Positions 45,161 through 54,074 of a DNA stretch of 64,000 nt are shown piece after piece; positions within the stretch are counted from its first letter, which is position 1, and each line of letters opens with the position of its first letter. The notes beneath the pieces are model-generated. The model was not told the origin of the DNA. It did not search any database and saw nothing but the letters and a program-made list of their open reading frames with translations. The stretch is from BJ22 sp021298375 (GTDB taxonomy: Bacteria; Planctomycetota; Planctomycetia; Pirellulales; Pirellulaceae): assembly GCA_046343015.1 (NCBI GenBank), contig JBKDOL010000006.1, positions 124,001 through 188,000 on the forward strand, read 5' to 3'. The position numbers were made by a program, and so were the translations under genes.

Positions 45161-46243
45161 CTAACTCCCGACCGCTCGGGCATATTGCACGGGGAGCACG
45201 GCGGCGGCCTGATCGACCCCCAGCTTTTTCGCGGCGTGATAGGGCCAGTAGGGATCGCGAAGCAATTCCCGAGCGAGCATCACGATCTCTGCCTGACCCT
45301 GCTGGATAATTTCCTCAGCCATCTCGGGTTTGGTGATCAACCAGCCAGCGGCAGTGGCAATCTTGGCTTCGTTTCGAATTCGTCCGGTCGCCGGAACCAT
45401 AAACCCTGGCCCCCAGGGAATCTGGGAGATATCAGGGATGACGAAACCGTGACTGACGTCGAGCAGATCCAGTCCATCGTTTTTGAGCAGTCGGACCAGT
45501 TCGATCGATTCGTCCAACGTGACCCCTCCGGCAACCCAGTCGGTCACCGATAACCGCGCCGTGAGCGGAAGGCGCTCAGGCCACACACGACGGACCGCTT
45601 GCAGTGTTTCGCGCAGAAACCTTGTTCGGTTTTCAAAACTGCCTCCGTAGGAGTCGCTGCGGAAATTGCTCAGGGGCGAGTAGAACTCGTGGGCCAGGTA
45701 GCCGTGTGCAAAATGCAGCTCGAGCCAACGAAAGCCCGCCGCCAATGCCCGCTTGGCTGCGGCAACGAAATCGGTTTGAACGCGGCCGATGTCTGCAGTA
45801 CTCATCTCGCGGGGAAGCTTGGGGAGATTTCCGCCGAACGCCACGGCGCTCGGGGCAATCGTCTCCCATCCACCCGCAGCAGTGTCCAAGTGAGCATCGC
45901 CTTCCCAAGGTCGCGCCGCGCTCGCCTTCCGCCCCGCATGAGCCAATTGAATGCCCGGAACGGCTCCCTGCTGATTGATGAACTCGGCGATGCGTGCATA
46001 AACGGGAATTTGGTCATCGCGATAGAACCCGGTATCTCCCGAACTGATTCGCCCCTCCGGCGAGACCGCGGTCGCTTCGACAATAACCAGCCCCGCTCCC
46101 CCAACCGCCCGGGAACCGAGGTGCACCAAATGCCAATCGGTTGGGGTGCCATCGACTGCCGAATACTGGCACATCGGGGCCACGGCAACTCGATTTCGCA
46201 GCTCGACGTCCTTTAACCGATAAGGCGAAAACAAGACAGCCAT
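45161..46243 (-). CDS. NADH:flavin oxidoreductase, YqjM-like old yellow enzyme
   Basis: A 360-residue FMN-dependent ene-reductase. From the ATG ending at 46243 it begins MAVLFSPYRLKDVELRNRVAVAPMCQYSA, with the PMCQYS cysteine characteristic of YqjM-type OYEs. GIQLAHAGRKAS and LELHFAHGYLAHEFYSPLSN supply FMN and substrate-binding His residues; SFENRTRFLRE follows. It reduces activated C=C bonds; the natural substrate is unknown. A start at 46264 is possible. Confidence 0.92.
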   Translation of the reverse strand: MAVLFSPYRLKDVELRNRVAVAPMCQYSAVDGTPTDWHLVHLGSRAVGGAGLVIVEATAVSPEGRISSGDTGFYRDDQIPVYARIAEFINQQGAVPGIQLAHAGRKASAARPWEGDAHLDTAAGGWETIAPSAVAFGGNLPKLPREMSTADIGRVQTDFVAAAKRALAAGFRWLELHFAHGYLAHEFYSPLSNFRSDSYGGSFENRTRFLRETLQAVRRVWPERLPLTARLSVTDWVAGGVTLDESIELVRLLKNDGLDLLDVSHGFVIPDISQIPWGPGFMVPATGRIRNEAKIATAAGWLITKPEMAEEIIQQGQAEIVMLARELLRDPYWPYHAAKKLGVDQAAAVLPVQYARAVGS

Positions 46244-46279
46244 TCGAGCGACCTCTATAAACATCGTTCAAGCGGTAAA

Positions 46280-46310
46280 CAAAAAAGCGGCTGGCTTTTT
46301 GCCAACCGCT
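46280..46310 (-). terminator. Rho-independent terminator after the Cys-cluster envelope protein gene
   Basis: Minus-strand hairpin AGCGGTTGGC / GCCAGCCGCT (plus 46286-46295 with 46301-46310; one G-U pair) followed by TTTTTT. It lies 73 bp beyond the stop at 46383. Confidence 0.8.
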
Positions 46311-46382
46311 TCTGGATCGTATCGCCATCTGCTTTCGGGGAAAACCCTTTCGAGGAAAACCATAGTGTTCCCCGGAAATTCG

Positions 46383-47351
46383 CTAGAAGCGGATCATCAG
46401 CCCCGTGAAGGGCCCGTGCAAGTTCATGTCAAACAGAAATGCCTGAGCACCGCTCCCCTTGGATTGTTTGATATCCAGTACTTTGTAGCCGAGTGCCAGC
46501 GAGGTGTTTGGATGTCGACGCAGTCGATTCTCCAAGCCGACGTGAAAATTCCAAGCGAAGTCCGATGAACTTCCCAGCCCGAAGCCACCAAAATCGGCCC
46601 GGGCAAAGGCGCTGCCGCCGTTGGCAAGTTGCATGCGAGTGCGGGTTCCCAAGACCAGATCAACCCAGTTCTCGGATCGCTCCTGAATAATTTCGGGTGC
46701 ACTCGGCGGCACGACCGTCACCTCGGCGCCAATCTGATAATACCGAACACCGTACAGCATGTCCCAACTGACTCGCTTGACCAGCGGACCGCATTTGTCG
46801 TAGGTGGCCACGGGACGAAATCCGAGCCCTTCCAGGAACGTCATTGTCGTTTCCACCGTCGCCGTGCCACCACTGGGAAGCGTCTCGGTCGAGGCGATGT
46901 CGGTCAGCAGTGTATCCAATATCAACCCCCCACGATTGCCGCGCCCTATTTCCAAGTGCACCATCGCAGCACCCTTGAGGTCGCCCAGCAAATCCCACAT
47001 ATCGGAGAGGCTGAGGTCGACATTGGCGACCACTGCACCCGCTCCGATTTGTCCTTTCATCGCGGGTAGCCAGAGGTAAGGCGTCACTGTGGCCCACACC
47101 TGATCGTCGCCACCGCATCCCGTAGTGCACTGCTGGCAATTGCACGCGGACGGCTGCAAATAGTTTTGCCCGACTGGATTCGGAGTGACAGCATTCGCCC
47201 ACTCTCCATTGCCCCCGGTTACGATGGGCACAGCCGATGGCTGGACTGGAACTGCCGATGGCTGGATAGTCTGAGCCGTAACGTCCAACCCACCTGCCAG
47301 GCAGGCTACGACAGCCAACCAAAACCGAAACTCCTTGAGCAATGCGAACAT
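46383..47351 (-). CDS. Putative outer-membrane beta-barrel protein with N-terminal cysteine cluster
   Basis: A 322-residue exported protein from the ATG ending at 47351. Signal peptide about residues 1-26, then a repeat QPSAVPVQPSAVP and a short cysteine cluster (C-x-C-x2-C-x3-C in ACNCQQCTTGCGG). The remainder alternates hydrophobic and polar residues in barrel-like strands (VWATVTPYLWLPAMKGQ; GGLILDTLLTDI; FTGLMIRF) and ends in phenylalanine, as outer-membrane barrels do. It resembles proteins annotated as outer membrane protein beta-barrel. The Cys cluster could form disulfides or bind metal. Function unknown. Confidence 0.7.
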   Translation of the reverse strand: MFALLKEFRFWLAVVACLAGGLDVTAQTIQPSAVPVQPSAVPIVTGGNGEWANAVTPNPVGQNYLQPSACNCQQCTTGCGGDDQVWATVTPYLWLPAMKGQIGAGAVVANVDLSLSDMWDLLGDLKGAAMVHLEIGRGNRGGLILDTLLTDIASTETLPSGGTATVETTMTFLEGLGFRPVATYDKCGPLVKRVSWDMLYGVRYYQIGAEVTVVPPSAPEIIQERSENWVDLVLGTRTRMQLANGGSAFARADFGGFGLGSSSDFAWNFHVGLENRLRRHPNTSLALGYKVLDIKQSKGSGAQAFLFDMNLHGPFTGLMIRF

Positions 47352-47709
47352 GCTAGCGCCCCCCCGGTTGCTGAAGTATCCCAATCAAAATCGCCCGACA
47401 ACTTTGGATATCTTCCGGTTTGTCGACCAGTTTCCTCCCCGTGCAACAGTGATAATCGGAATAGTTTGACAACTTGCCCCAAAGGGCAGCTTCACCGGCC
47501 TCCAGGTTCCCAATCTTGTTCCAGTGCCGGCATGAGCTGCTTTAGCGGGCAAAAGTACGGATAGCAAACCCGGCCTGCCCGCTCGGTCATGCTCCCGATT
47601 TCAGGGGCTCCAATATTTCTTTCCGCGTTCCGTCGAGAAATCGCCTATGATTAGGGACGGGTCTGACTGCCCGCCTGACTTTCAACTTGATTCCCTCCGG
47701 AGATTTCCC
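47352..47709. other. Divergent intergenic region
   Basis: A 358-bp region with promoters expected on both strands. The pair GCGGGCA/TGCCCGC about 47546-47583 could form a long-looped hairpin. No convincing -35/-10 pair was found. Confidence 0.35.
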
Positions 47710-48717
47710 ATGCTCAGATTACTGGCGTGGTTCATCTGTTGCACCGTGGTACTGTTGCCAACCCCAATCGCGCGGGGCGATGAAACCGCAATTCGCAAGG
47801 CAATTGACGCCTATACTTCAGCCTTCAATCGCGGCGATCTCGAAGCCATGGCGTCTGCCTGGACGGAAACGGCAGTCTGGATTCATGCTGATGGTTCTCG
47901 CACCGAGGGACTTTCGGCGATTCGCGCCGAGTTGCAATCCGGGCTGGCCGGAAAAGCGACCTTGGAAATCGTCGCCTCCCAAATTCGCCAGGTCACGCCA
48001 ACTGTCGCTGCCGAGGAAGGAATTGCGCGGCTGACTGTTGATGGCAAGGTTCAAGGCGAGGAACGCTACGAAGCCCTCCACGTTGCCACCGAAAGTGGCT
48101 GGAAACTGGCGAGCCTCCGCGAGTTCGCTGCCGAGGCCGAACCGGCCGTCAATCCCAATCTGGCTCGACTGACTTGGCTGCTTGGCGACTGGGTCGACGA
48201 GTCGGAGGATTCCCGAATTGTTTCACGGGTCGAGTGGACGCGGAACAACGCCTTCCTGATCAACAACTTCTCTGCCGAGTTCTCCGGCCAAGATGCGCTC
48301 GAAGGCGTTCAAGTGATCGGCTGGGACCCGGCTCAAGGGGTCATTCGCTCATGGATGTTTGACTCTGATGGCGCCTTTGGCGAGGGTGTCTGGAGTGAGG
48401 AAAATGGAACCTGGGTCGTTCGCAGTCGGATGATCCTGACCGAGGGACAAGAGGCTGAAAACACTCTGGTCTACACGCCGCGCGACGAGAACAGCTATTA
48501 CTGGCAAGCGATCGGTCGCAAAGTCTCCGGACGTTTTTTACCCAATATCAAAAAGATTCTGGTCGTCCGTCCTGGTTTCAACGCGACCGCAGGTGACGCC
48601 TCGAGCTCTCAAAATGCGCCCACGACAACGCCTGCCGAAATGGAATCACCTAACAGCTCCACTGAACAGGCCCCCAACCAAGCGGTTGCCCCCAGCCTGC
48701 CGAGTGGCGACAAATAG
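47710..48717 (+). CDS. Secreted SnoaL-like (NTF2-fold) protein
   Basis: A 335-residue exported protein; the ATG at 47710 has a GGAGA upstream. Signal peptide residues 1-24. Residues 25-140 resemble the SnoaL/SgcJ NTF2-like fold (IRKAIDAYTSAFNRGDLEAMASAWTETAVW-H). Residues about 150-290 form a second beta-rich domain (LTWLLGDWVDESEDSRIVS, IGWDPAQGVIRSWMFDSDGAFGEG) akin to the DUF1579-type calycin-like domain. The tail is Ser/Thr/Pro-rich. No catalytic residues can be claimed; small-ligand binding in the periplasm is likely. Confidence 0.75.
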   Translation: MLRLLAWFICCTVVLLPTPIARGDETAIRKAIDAYTSAFNRGDLEAMASAWTETAVWIHADGSRTEGLSAIRAELQSGLAGKATLEIVASQIRQVTPTVAAEEGIARLTVDGKVQGEERYEALHVATESGWKLASLREFAAEAEPAVNPNLARLTWLLGDWVDESEDSRIVSRVEWTRNNAFLINNFSAEFSGQDALEGVQVIGWDPAQGVIRSWMFDSDGAFGEGVWSEENGTWVVRSRMILTEGQEAENTLVYTPRDENSYYWQAIGRKVSGRFLPNIKKILVVRPGFNATAGDASSSQNAPTTTPAEMESPNSSTEQAPNQAVAPSLPSGDK

Positions 48718-48895
48718 CGACAGCTTCAGCGGACACGGCACTGTGCTTGAAATACTCCTCAGTGTGATGTTGACGATGTGGGCCGCGACTGTGGGGCTTT
48801 TGACCGTTTGATCCGTGGACGGTGATGTTCGATCGGGTTTTCCGTCTGTTATCGATAAATGAATTTTTGATCCATTTAACCTGCGAGTCTTCGAG

Positions 48896-50695
48896 ATGCG
48901 TCCAACCTTTCTCTTCACCGCAATTGCCGTCGCATTCTGTCTCGGGTTGTTTGCCGAGCCCGCTTGGGCCCAGCGTGGCCGAGGTGGAGGCGGTGGCGGC
49001 GGAATCCGGGGTGGCGGAGGAGGAGGAGGGATGTCGCGTCCGGCTCCCAGCGGCAACTTCAGCCGCCCCTCAACGCCGGCTCCCTCCATTTCAAACTCGC
49101 AAAACCGTACGCCTTCGATGAGCCGAACGGCTCCCTCTGCCTCACCGCAAACGATCTCTCGGCCGCAAACTGCACAACAGCCCGCAGCCCAGCGCCCCGC
49201 AGCGCAGCGCCCTTCCACGCAACGCCCTTCCACGCAGCGCCCTGATGCCGCTTCGCGGCCCCAAGCCAACCGCTCGACGATGTCCGGCAACAGCAATCGG
49301 GCCGGCGGAGTTGCCCCCAACTCGGAACGCTCGTTCCAGAAACCGACCAGCAGCCAAGTCAACGATTTTCTGAAACTTCCAAGTGGCAATTCCAGTTCCT
49401 CCAGCGCTGCCAACAAGCCTTCGTCCAGTCGATTCAACTCGGCGCAAACGACCAGCGGCGATGGCAGCAACACCAAATCGTTTACCACCGAAAAAGGAAC
49501 GACGATTACAGTGGGGGGTAAATCCGGCAGTGGCACGACAGCGGGCGGCGCCACCGTTGGCGGGGCAGTGGGCGGAATCAAAATTGAAACTGCCGGTGGT
49601 GATACAATCGTCAAGGGAACTGGCGTTGCCGGTGCCTCAAAGGGAGACAGCGCCGCGATCGCCGCCGGTTCCCGAACGGGAATCCAAACCGCTGAAGGTG
49701 GCAAAGCCGTGGCTGGCAGCGGGATCCGCGCGGGTACGGATGGCGAGAACTCAGCTGTCCGCGGCGGTCAATTCGCGGCGGGCGTCGACGCCCAGGGAAA
49801 TGCCGCTGCGGCGGCCCGCGGGGGATACGCTGACTCCAGCGGCTACCGGCAGGGTGGTGCCGTCACCGCCAGTCGCGACTCCGATGGTTACACCCGAATC
49901 AATGCGGCTGCCGGCTACAGCGATAATGGAATCGGCCAAATCAAGACAGGCACAGCGATCATCGGCCCCAACGGGAATGTCGTATCCGCCGGCCGGGGTG
50001 CTGCTTTCGTCAACGGCCAGTTCGTCGGCGGTACCGCGTGGACAGCCGTAAATGGCAACTATACCCATTGGGGTTACTTTGGACCGGCATACCCCGGGAC
50101 TTATCCGAATTGCTGGTGGCCAGGAAAATGGGCCGTGGCCACCACCGCTTGGGCAACGGTAGCCTATGCCGTCGCCGGCCCCTATTGCGGGTGCAGCCAG
50201 TCCGGCACCTACTACGACTACAGCGAAAACGTCACCTACGAGAATGGAAACGTCTACTATGAAGGCGAACCAGTGGCCACGGCAGAGCAGTACTACCAAG
50301 AAGCCGAGGAGATCGCTGCGGCAGGTGCGGAAACCGAAGATGAAGAGTGGCTGCCGCTCGGAGTTTTCTCGCTAATCGCAGAAGCTGACCAGGAGAAGTC
50401 GGACAAGGTCGTCCAACTTGCGCTCAACAAGCAAGGTGCCATTCGCGGAAACTTCCACGACTTGGTAACCGATGAAGTCACCCCCATCTCTGGCTCGGTC
50501 AATAAACAGACCCAACGAGTCGCCCTCAAGCTCGAAGGCAATGACCAACTTGTCGTCGAAACGGGGCTCTATAACTTGACCAATGACGAGTGCCCCGTTC
50601 TGATCCACTTCAGCCCTGAAAAACAGGAACAAAGGGTTCTCATTCGTCTCAAGCAGCCCGAGTCAGAGGATTCCACGAGCCCCTCAAAAGAGTAA
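48896..50695 (+). CDS. Gly/Ser/Thr-rich secreted protein, planctomycete 'mu-protocadherin' type
   Basis: A 599-residue exported protein. After the signal peptide (residues 1-25) come poly-Gly/Arg runs, then a 5-residue repeat (RPAAQ/RPSTQ, residues about 99-118) and a long Gly/Ala/Thr/Asp-rich segment (residues 190-380). The C-terminal 220 residues are the conserved part: NGNYTHWGYFGPAYP, a Trp/Tyr-rich stretch, YYDYSENVTYENGNVYYEGEPVATAEQYYQ, and EWLPLGVFSLI followed by a beta-rich domain. Related planctomycete proteins carry the odd name mu-protocadherin-cell-surface protein. Surface location likely, function unknown. Confidence 0.8.
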   Translation: MRPTFLFTAIAVAFCLGLFAEPAWAQRGRGGGGGGGIRGGGGGGGMSRPAPSGNFSRPSTPAPSISNSQNRTPSMSRTAPSASPQTISRPQTAQQPAAQRPAAQRPSTQRPSTQRPDAASRPQANRSTMSGNSNRAGGVAPNSERSFQKPTSSQVNDFLKLPSGNSSSSSAANKPSSSRFNSAQTTSGDGSNTKSFTTEKGTTITVGGKSGSGTTAGGATVGGAVGGIKIETAGGDTIVKGTGVAGASKGDSAAIAAGSRTGIQTAEGGKAVAGSGIRAGTDGENSAVRGGQFAAGVDAQGNAAAAARGGYADSSGYRQGGAVTASRDSDGYTRINAAAGYSDNGIGQIKTGTAIIGPNGNVVSAGRGAAFVNGQFVGGTAWTAVNGNYTHWGYFGPAYPGTYPNCWWPGKWAVATTAWATVAYAVAGPYCGCSQSGTYYDYSENVTYENGNVYYEGEPVATAEQYYQEAEEIAAAGAETEDEEWLPLGVFSLIAEADQEKSDKVVQLALNKQGAIRGNFHDLVTDEVTPISGSVNKQTQRVALKLEGNDQLVVETGLYNLTNDECPVLIHFSPEKQEQRVLIRLKQPESEDSTSPSKE

Positions 50696-50771
50696 TTGCT
50701 CGATTCCGGTCTGGCGAACTGATCGACAGGAATTGACCGTCCCGGATGTTTGCAGCCGGATTGGTGACATT

Positions 50772-51737
50772 CTAAAACAGCCAGCCGATACCCGCGTTGG
50801 CAAAGAAGTTTGGGGCTTGTTCGTTCAGCCCCCAGCCGACTCGCATGCCGATTTCAAAGTTGCGGGTTAACAGGTAGTGCGCCCCCGGGCTGAAAAAATG
50901 CTGCGTCGTTTCGCGTTCGCGCCCTTCGGTCATCGCTCCGAAGTATTCCACATGAGTTTTAACCCTTTCGGTCAAAGGGATTTTCAAAACCGTCGACGGC
51001 GACCAGACGTTGAAGTGATCTCCCTCAAAGCCGCTTGTACCGTAGCGCAAAGCATTATCCCAAACCCAGCCGTTGCGCAATGTCCAGCCGCAGACCTGCG
51101 TCGCCGAGAGCGTCGTCAGATTGGACTCTCCGAAAGTGGGAGTAAAGCCTTGAAGTATGAATGAACTCCGCGGAGTCCATCCCCGCTGCTCGGTCAGAAA
51201 GAACTTGGCTCCATAGAGGAGCTTTGCCTCCTGTTCCAAACTTTCAGAGCCTTCTTCCTCAAAGTCTGAGATGTTTCCGGAAACAGGGTTGCCAGCCCCT
51301 CCAATCTCATAATTCCAGCCAAGCCGCAACTCAACGTTTTCCCGCCATCCGTAACGAATTAGCAACTCTGGATAACTGTGGGTCTCGGCCACGTTTTTAT
51401 TGTCGATGAATGAGTAGGCTGACTCGACCAGCACCCCGCCAAGTTTGACTGTTGTGGTCGCAGGCGTAAACGAGTCGCGATCGGTCTCGAGCTCTTCGTC
51501 CTCTTTTTCTGATTCCTCTAATTCCGCCGGTTCGAGCTCACCTTCTTGTCTCTCCGGCTCTTGCCCGCGGTCAGTGAGCGAAAAGGATGTCCCCGCTGAG
51601 AGTGGCTCGCGGCCAGATGCTGACGCCCCAATCGGTCTCCCTGCTTGCTGGGCATTGGCCAAGGCGGTCCAGCCCGCCGAACTCCAAATCAGGAACAACG
51701 CGACCACCAGGGCTCGAAAAGCATTTCTGTCTGGCAT
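50772..51737 (-). CDS. Putative outer-membrane transporter, phenol-degradation 'meta-pathway' family barrel
   Basis: A 321-residue exported protein from the ATG ending at 51737; a longer frame to 51905 lacks a signal-like start. Signal peptide residues about 1-29, then a 50-residue acidic linker (Glu-rich, about 60-90) and a barrel-like region: TVKLGGVLVESAYSFI, PELLIRYGWRENVELRLGWNYEI, RNFEIGMRVGWGLNEQAPNFF, ending in WLF. The pattern matches proteins annotated as transporter/putative MetA-pathway of phenol degradation. Substrate unknown. It is convergent with the preceding Gly-rich gene. Confidence 0.72.
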   Translation of the reverse strand: MPDRNAFRALVVALFLIWSSAGWTALANAQQAGRPIGASASGREPLSAGTSFSLTDRGQEPERQEGELEPAELEESEKEDEELETDRDSFTPATTTVKLGGVLVESAYSFIDNKNVAETHSYPELLIRYGWRENVELRLGWNYEIGGAGNPVSGNISDFEEEGSESLEQEAKLLYGAKFFLTEQRGWTPRSSFILQGFTPTFGESNLTTLSATQVCGWTLRNGWVWDNALRYGTSGFEGDHFNVWSPSTVLKIPLTERVKTHVEYFGAMTEGRERETTQHFFSPGAHYLLTRNFEIGMRVGWGLNEQAPNFFANAGIGWLF

Positions 51738-52067
51738 GTCGGCTCCCCTGAGAGCTGGCGCGCGCGGCAGGCCACGCGGCCCCAGCCCGCTAGCAATACG
51801 ATTTTCCGGGCCTTTCACTGGCGACTGACTCGCAACGCCGGGTGTTGCCCAAGGTCCTTCCGCGGTGACTTCACCGTTCACAATGATTTTTCGGCAGCCT
51901 TGCAATCAATTCCTCCGGCCCTTTAGTGATCTTCACCTCAAATCGCTACAGCCAACCGGCAAACTTTGACGATCAGTCAAACATTTCCGTGCGCCGAGCC
52001 AACCGCGCGACCGGTGATCGACCTAAACCGCCTCGCCAACCAAACCACCCGGCAGTGCTATCACTCG
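51738..52067. other. Divergent intergenic region
   Basis: A 330-bp region between divergent envelope genes. Open frames crossing it continue in frame into the porin but lack signal-like starts. No clear promoter was read. Confidence 0.35.
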
Positions 52068-53609
52068 ATGGTGCCATCCCACCCCTCCATACCGAGAAAG
52101 ACACAGCCAAGACCGCTTGGCCTGGTCGCGCTATGGGTCGTGTTTACATTCTTGACGGGAGCGTGGACGCCCAAAATATGTGGGCAGGCCGCGCAATTTG
52201 GCGGCCCGCAGAGCCTGACTCCGGTGCAGACGCAAGCTGCTTACTCAAGCTTCAGTGATGCGGAGTTGAACAACTCAACGCCACCCATCGTTCCAGCCTT
52301 GGCTCCGGAGTCGGCTCTCCCTTGGAAAACGGAGGACTGGACGAGGGACGCTCAGTATTCGGGAAGCGTCTCCGCGGATGTGGCCAAAGCAGAAACGGAC
52401 TTGTTGAAACAAAACCTTCGCGTTGGTTACGACGAGGGTTTCATTCTGGCTGGCCGGGATATCAGCGACCTGGGAGGTGAAGATCTCCCCTTCCGACTGA
52501 AGTTCAATGGCTGGGGCCAATTGCGGATGACCAACTTTATCTCCGAAGGCACGAGCCGAGACTTTAACCAGTTTCAATTGAAGCGGGCTCGACTGGTCTT
52601 CTCGGGTCACGCCTTCACTTCAGACTTCTCCTACTTCATCGCACTCGATGGACGAAGCGCATCGAACGATACCATCCGATTGCTCGATTACTACCTGAGC
52701 TACGACCTCGGACACCATGATTTCGGCTGGCAGAAACGCGTTTTCGTCGTGAAGGCCGGCCAGTACAAGATTCCTTTCACTCTGGCCCGCGCCATCTCAG
52801 GGCAGGAATTTCAATTTGCTGACCGCAGCGTCGCGAGCATGTACTTCGACGCCAATCGCAGCCTCGCCGTCGGGTTGTATGGTGAACGCAAACCCTGGGG
52901 ACAGTTGTTGACCTGGGAAACCGCCGTTTTCAACGGGCTGATCACCGGCGGCGCGGAAACCGGCAGCGCGGGAACGCTGGACAATAATTTCGCCATCTCC
53001 GGGAGACTTTCGTTTTATCCGCAAGGCGATTGGGGAAAAGACGACCTCTGCGATTGGGACTTTCACGAGCAAGTCGCAACTCGCACTGGAATCGCCTTTG
53101 CGATGTCCTCCATCAACCGGGAGGGAACCACCGAATTTGGAGAAATCCGGGTTGTCGACTCGGGCAATAGACTGGCCGACATTCTGCCTGGGAGTGTCTC
53201 GCAATACCACGTCGCAACTTACAGCGTCGATTATTCGCTCAAATTTCGGGGCTGGTCGGTCAACAGCGAATACTATTTCCGGAACCTCAGCGCCTTTCAA
53301 GGTGACTCTTTGCCGGATTTGTTTGACCATGGATTCTGGCTGCAAAGCGGCTACTTCCTCGTTCCCAGAAAACTCGAGGCACTTGCCCGCTGGTCCCGCG
53401 TCGTCGGCAAGTCCGGCAGCCTGGGCAGCCGAGATGAAAGCTCGGATGAACGAGCCGCGGGCCTAACCTGTTACTTCCGCCGTCATGCCGCCAAGCTCAC
53501 CTTGGATGCGACTTATCTCGACGGGGCGCCCATCAATTCATTCGCCTTGGACATTAGCCCGGGAGCGGTCGGCTGGCTCTGGCGAACCCAACTTCAATTC
53601 AGCTTTTGA
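52068..53609 (+). CDS. OprO/OprP-type porin
   Basis: A 513-residue exported protein from the ATG at 52068, with signal segment LGLVALWVVFTFLTGAW. Core features match phosphate-selective porin O/P: LKFNGWGQLRMTNF, NQFQLKRARLVFSGHAFTSDFSYFIALDGRS, VFVVKAGQYKIPFTLARAISGQEFQFADRS and an aromatic C-terminus (WRTQLQFSF). It forms a channel in the outer membrane; anion or phosphate selectivity is not proven by sequence. An upstream in-frame start at 51966 is possible. Confidence 0.85.
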   Translation: MVPSHPSIPRKTQPRPLGLVALWVVFTFLTGAWTPKICGQAAQFGGPQSLTPVQTQAAYSSFSDAELNNSTPPIVPALAPESALPWKTEDWTRDAQYSGSVSADVAKAETDLLKQNLRVGYDEGFILAGRDISDLGGEDLPFRLKFNGWGQLRMTNFISEGTSRDFNQFQLKRARLVFSGHAFTSDFSYFIALDGRSASNDTIRLLDYYLSYDLGHHDFGWQKRVFVVKAGQYKIPFTLARAISGQEFQFADRSVASMYFDANRSLAVGLYGERKPWGQLLTWETAVFNGLITGGAETGSAGTLDNNFAISGRLSFYPQGDWGKDDLCDWDFHEQVATRTGIAFAMSSINREGTTEFGEIRVVDSGNRLADILPGSVSQYHVATYSVDYSLKFRGWSVNSEYYFRNLSAFQGDSLPDLFDHGFWLQSGYFLVPRKLEALARWSRVVGKSGSLGSRDESSDERAAGLTCYFRRHAAKLTLDATYLDGAPINSFALDISPGAVGWLWRTQLQFSF

Positions 53610-54074
53610 CGCGTTGCCGCGCCCCAGGCAAGTTGAGCCGAAGGAGCCCAAGCTGGGGACTGGACGCCCGATTCCGAAGCTTCAGACGACGCAACGCTGC
53701 ACCCGGAAGTGGTCGCCCGGATCGAGACGCACCCTTAGTTTTGCGGTCGCGGGGTTTGCCGCTCGGACGTTTCCAGTCGGGGTTGTCCTTGCGGTGCCTG
53801 CCTCATCAAGGCTGCACGATTCGTCCCCGTTCCACAACTGCACGCCTCGCCTGAGGCTGAATTGCACTCAGTTGCGGAATCTGCCGTCGCGCGGCCGAGG
53901 TCAGGACTTTGGCCTTCACGGGTTGGGCGCGACCAGGAAGCGGCCACGACGCCTGCCAGTCCACCTACGAGCACACAGGTCATCCAGCCACTGCGTTTCA
54001 TTCACTCACCTTCTACTGCCTGGTTTTCGGACCCGCGCTTGCGCCAAACACTTGAGCCAAACGCTTGAGCCACG
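53610..54074. other. Convergent intergenic region carrying a small gene
   Basis: Between the porin (+) and the formylglycine-generating enzyme (-). Apart from the small minus-strand frame at 53735-54001, nothing is supported. Confidence 0.4.
53735..54001 (-). CDS. Small secreted or membrane-anchored protein (88 aa), hypothetical
   Basis: An 88-residue frame with an ATG preceded by AAGGTGA about 6 bases upstream. It begins MKRSGWMTCVLVGGLAGVVAASW, a plausible signal or single membrane segment, followed by a Ser/Gly/Thr-rich tail with three cysteines (SATECNSASGEACSCG). It is on the same strand and 73 bp downstream of the formylglycine-generating enzyme gene, so may share its transcript. No family recognised; it may not be translated. 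Confidence 0.5.
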   Translation of the reverse strand: MKRSGWMTCVLVGGLAGVVAASWSRPTREGQSPDLGRATADSATECNSASGEACSCGTGTNRAALMRQAPQGQPRLETSERQTPRPQN

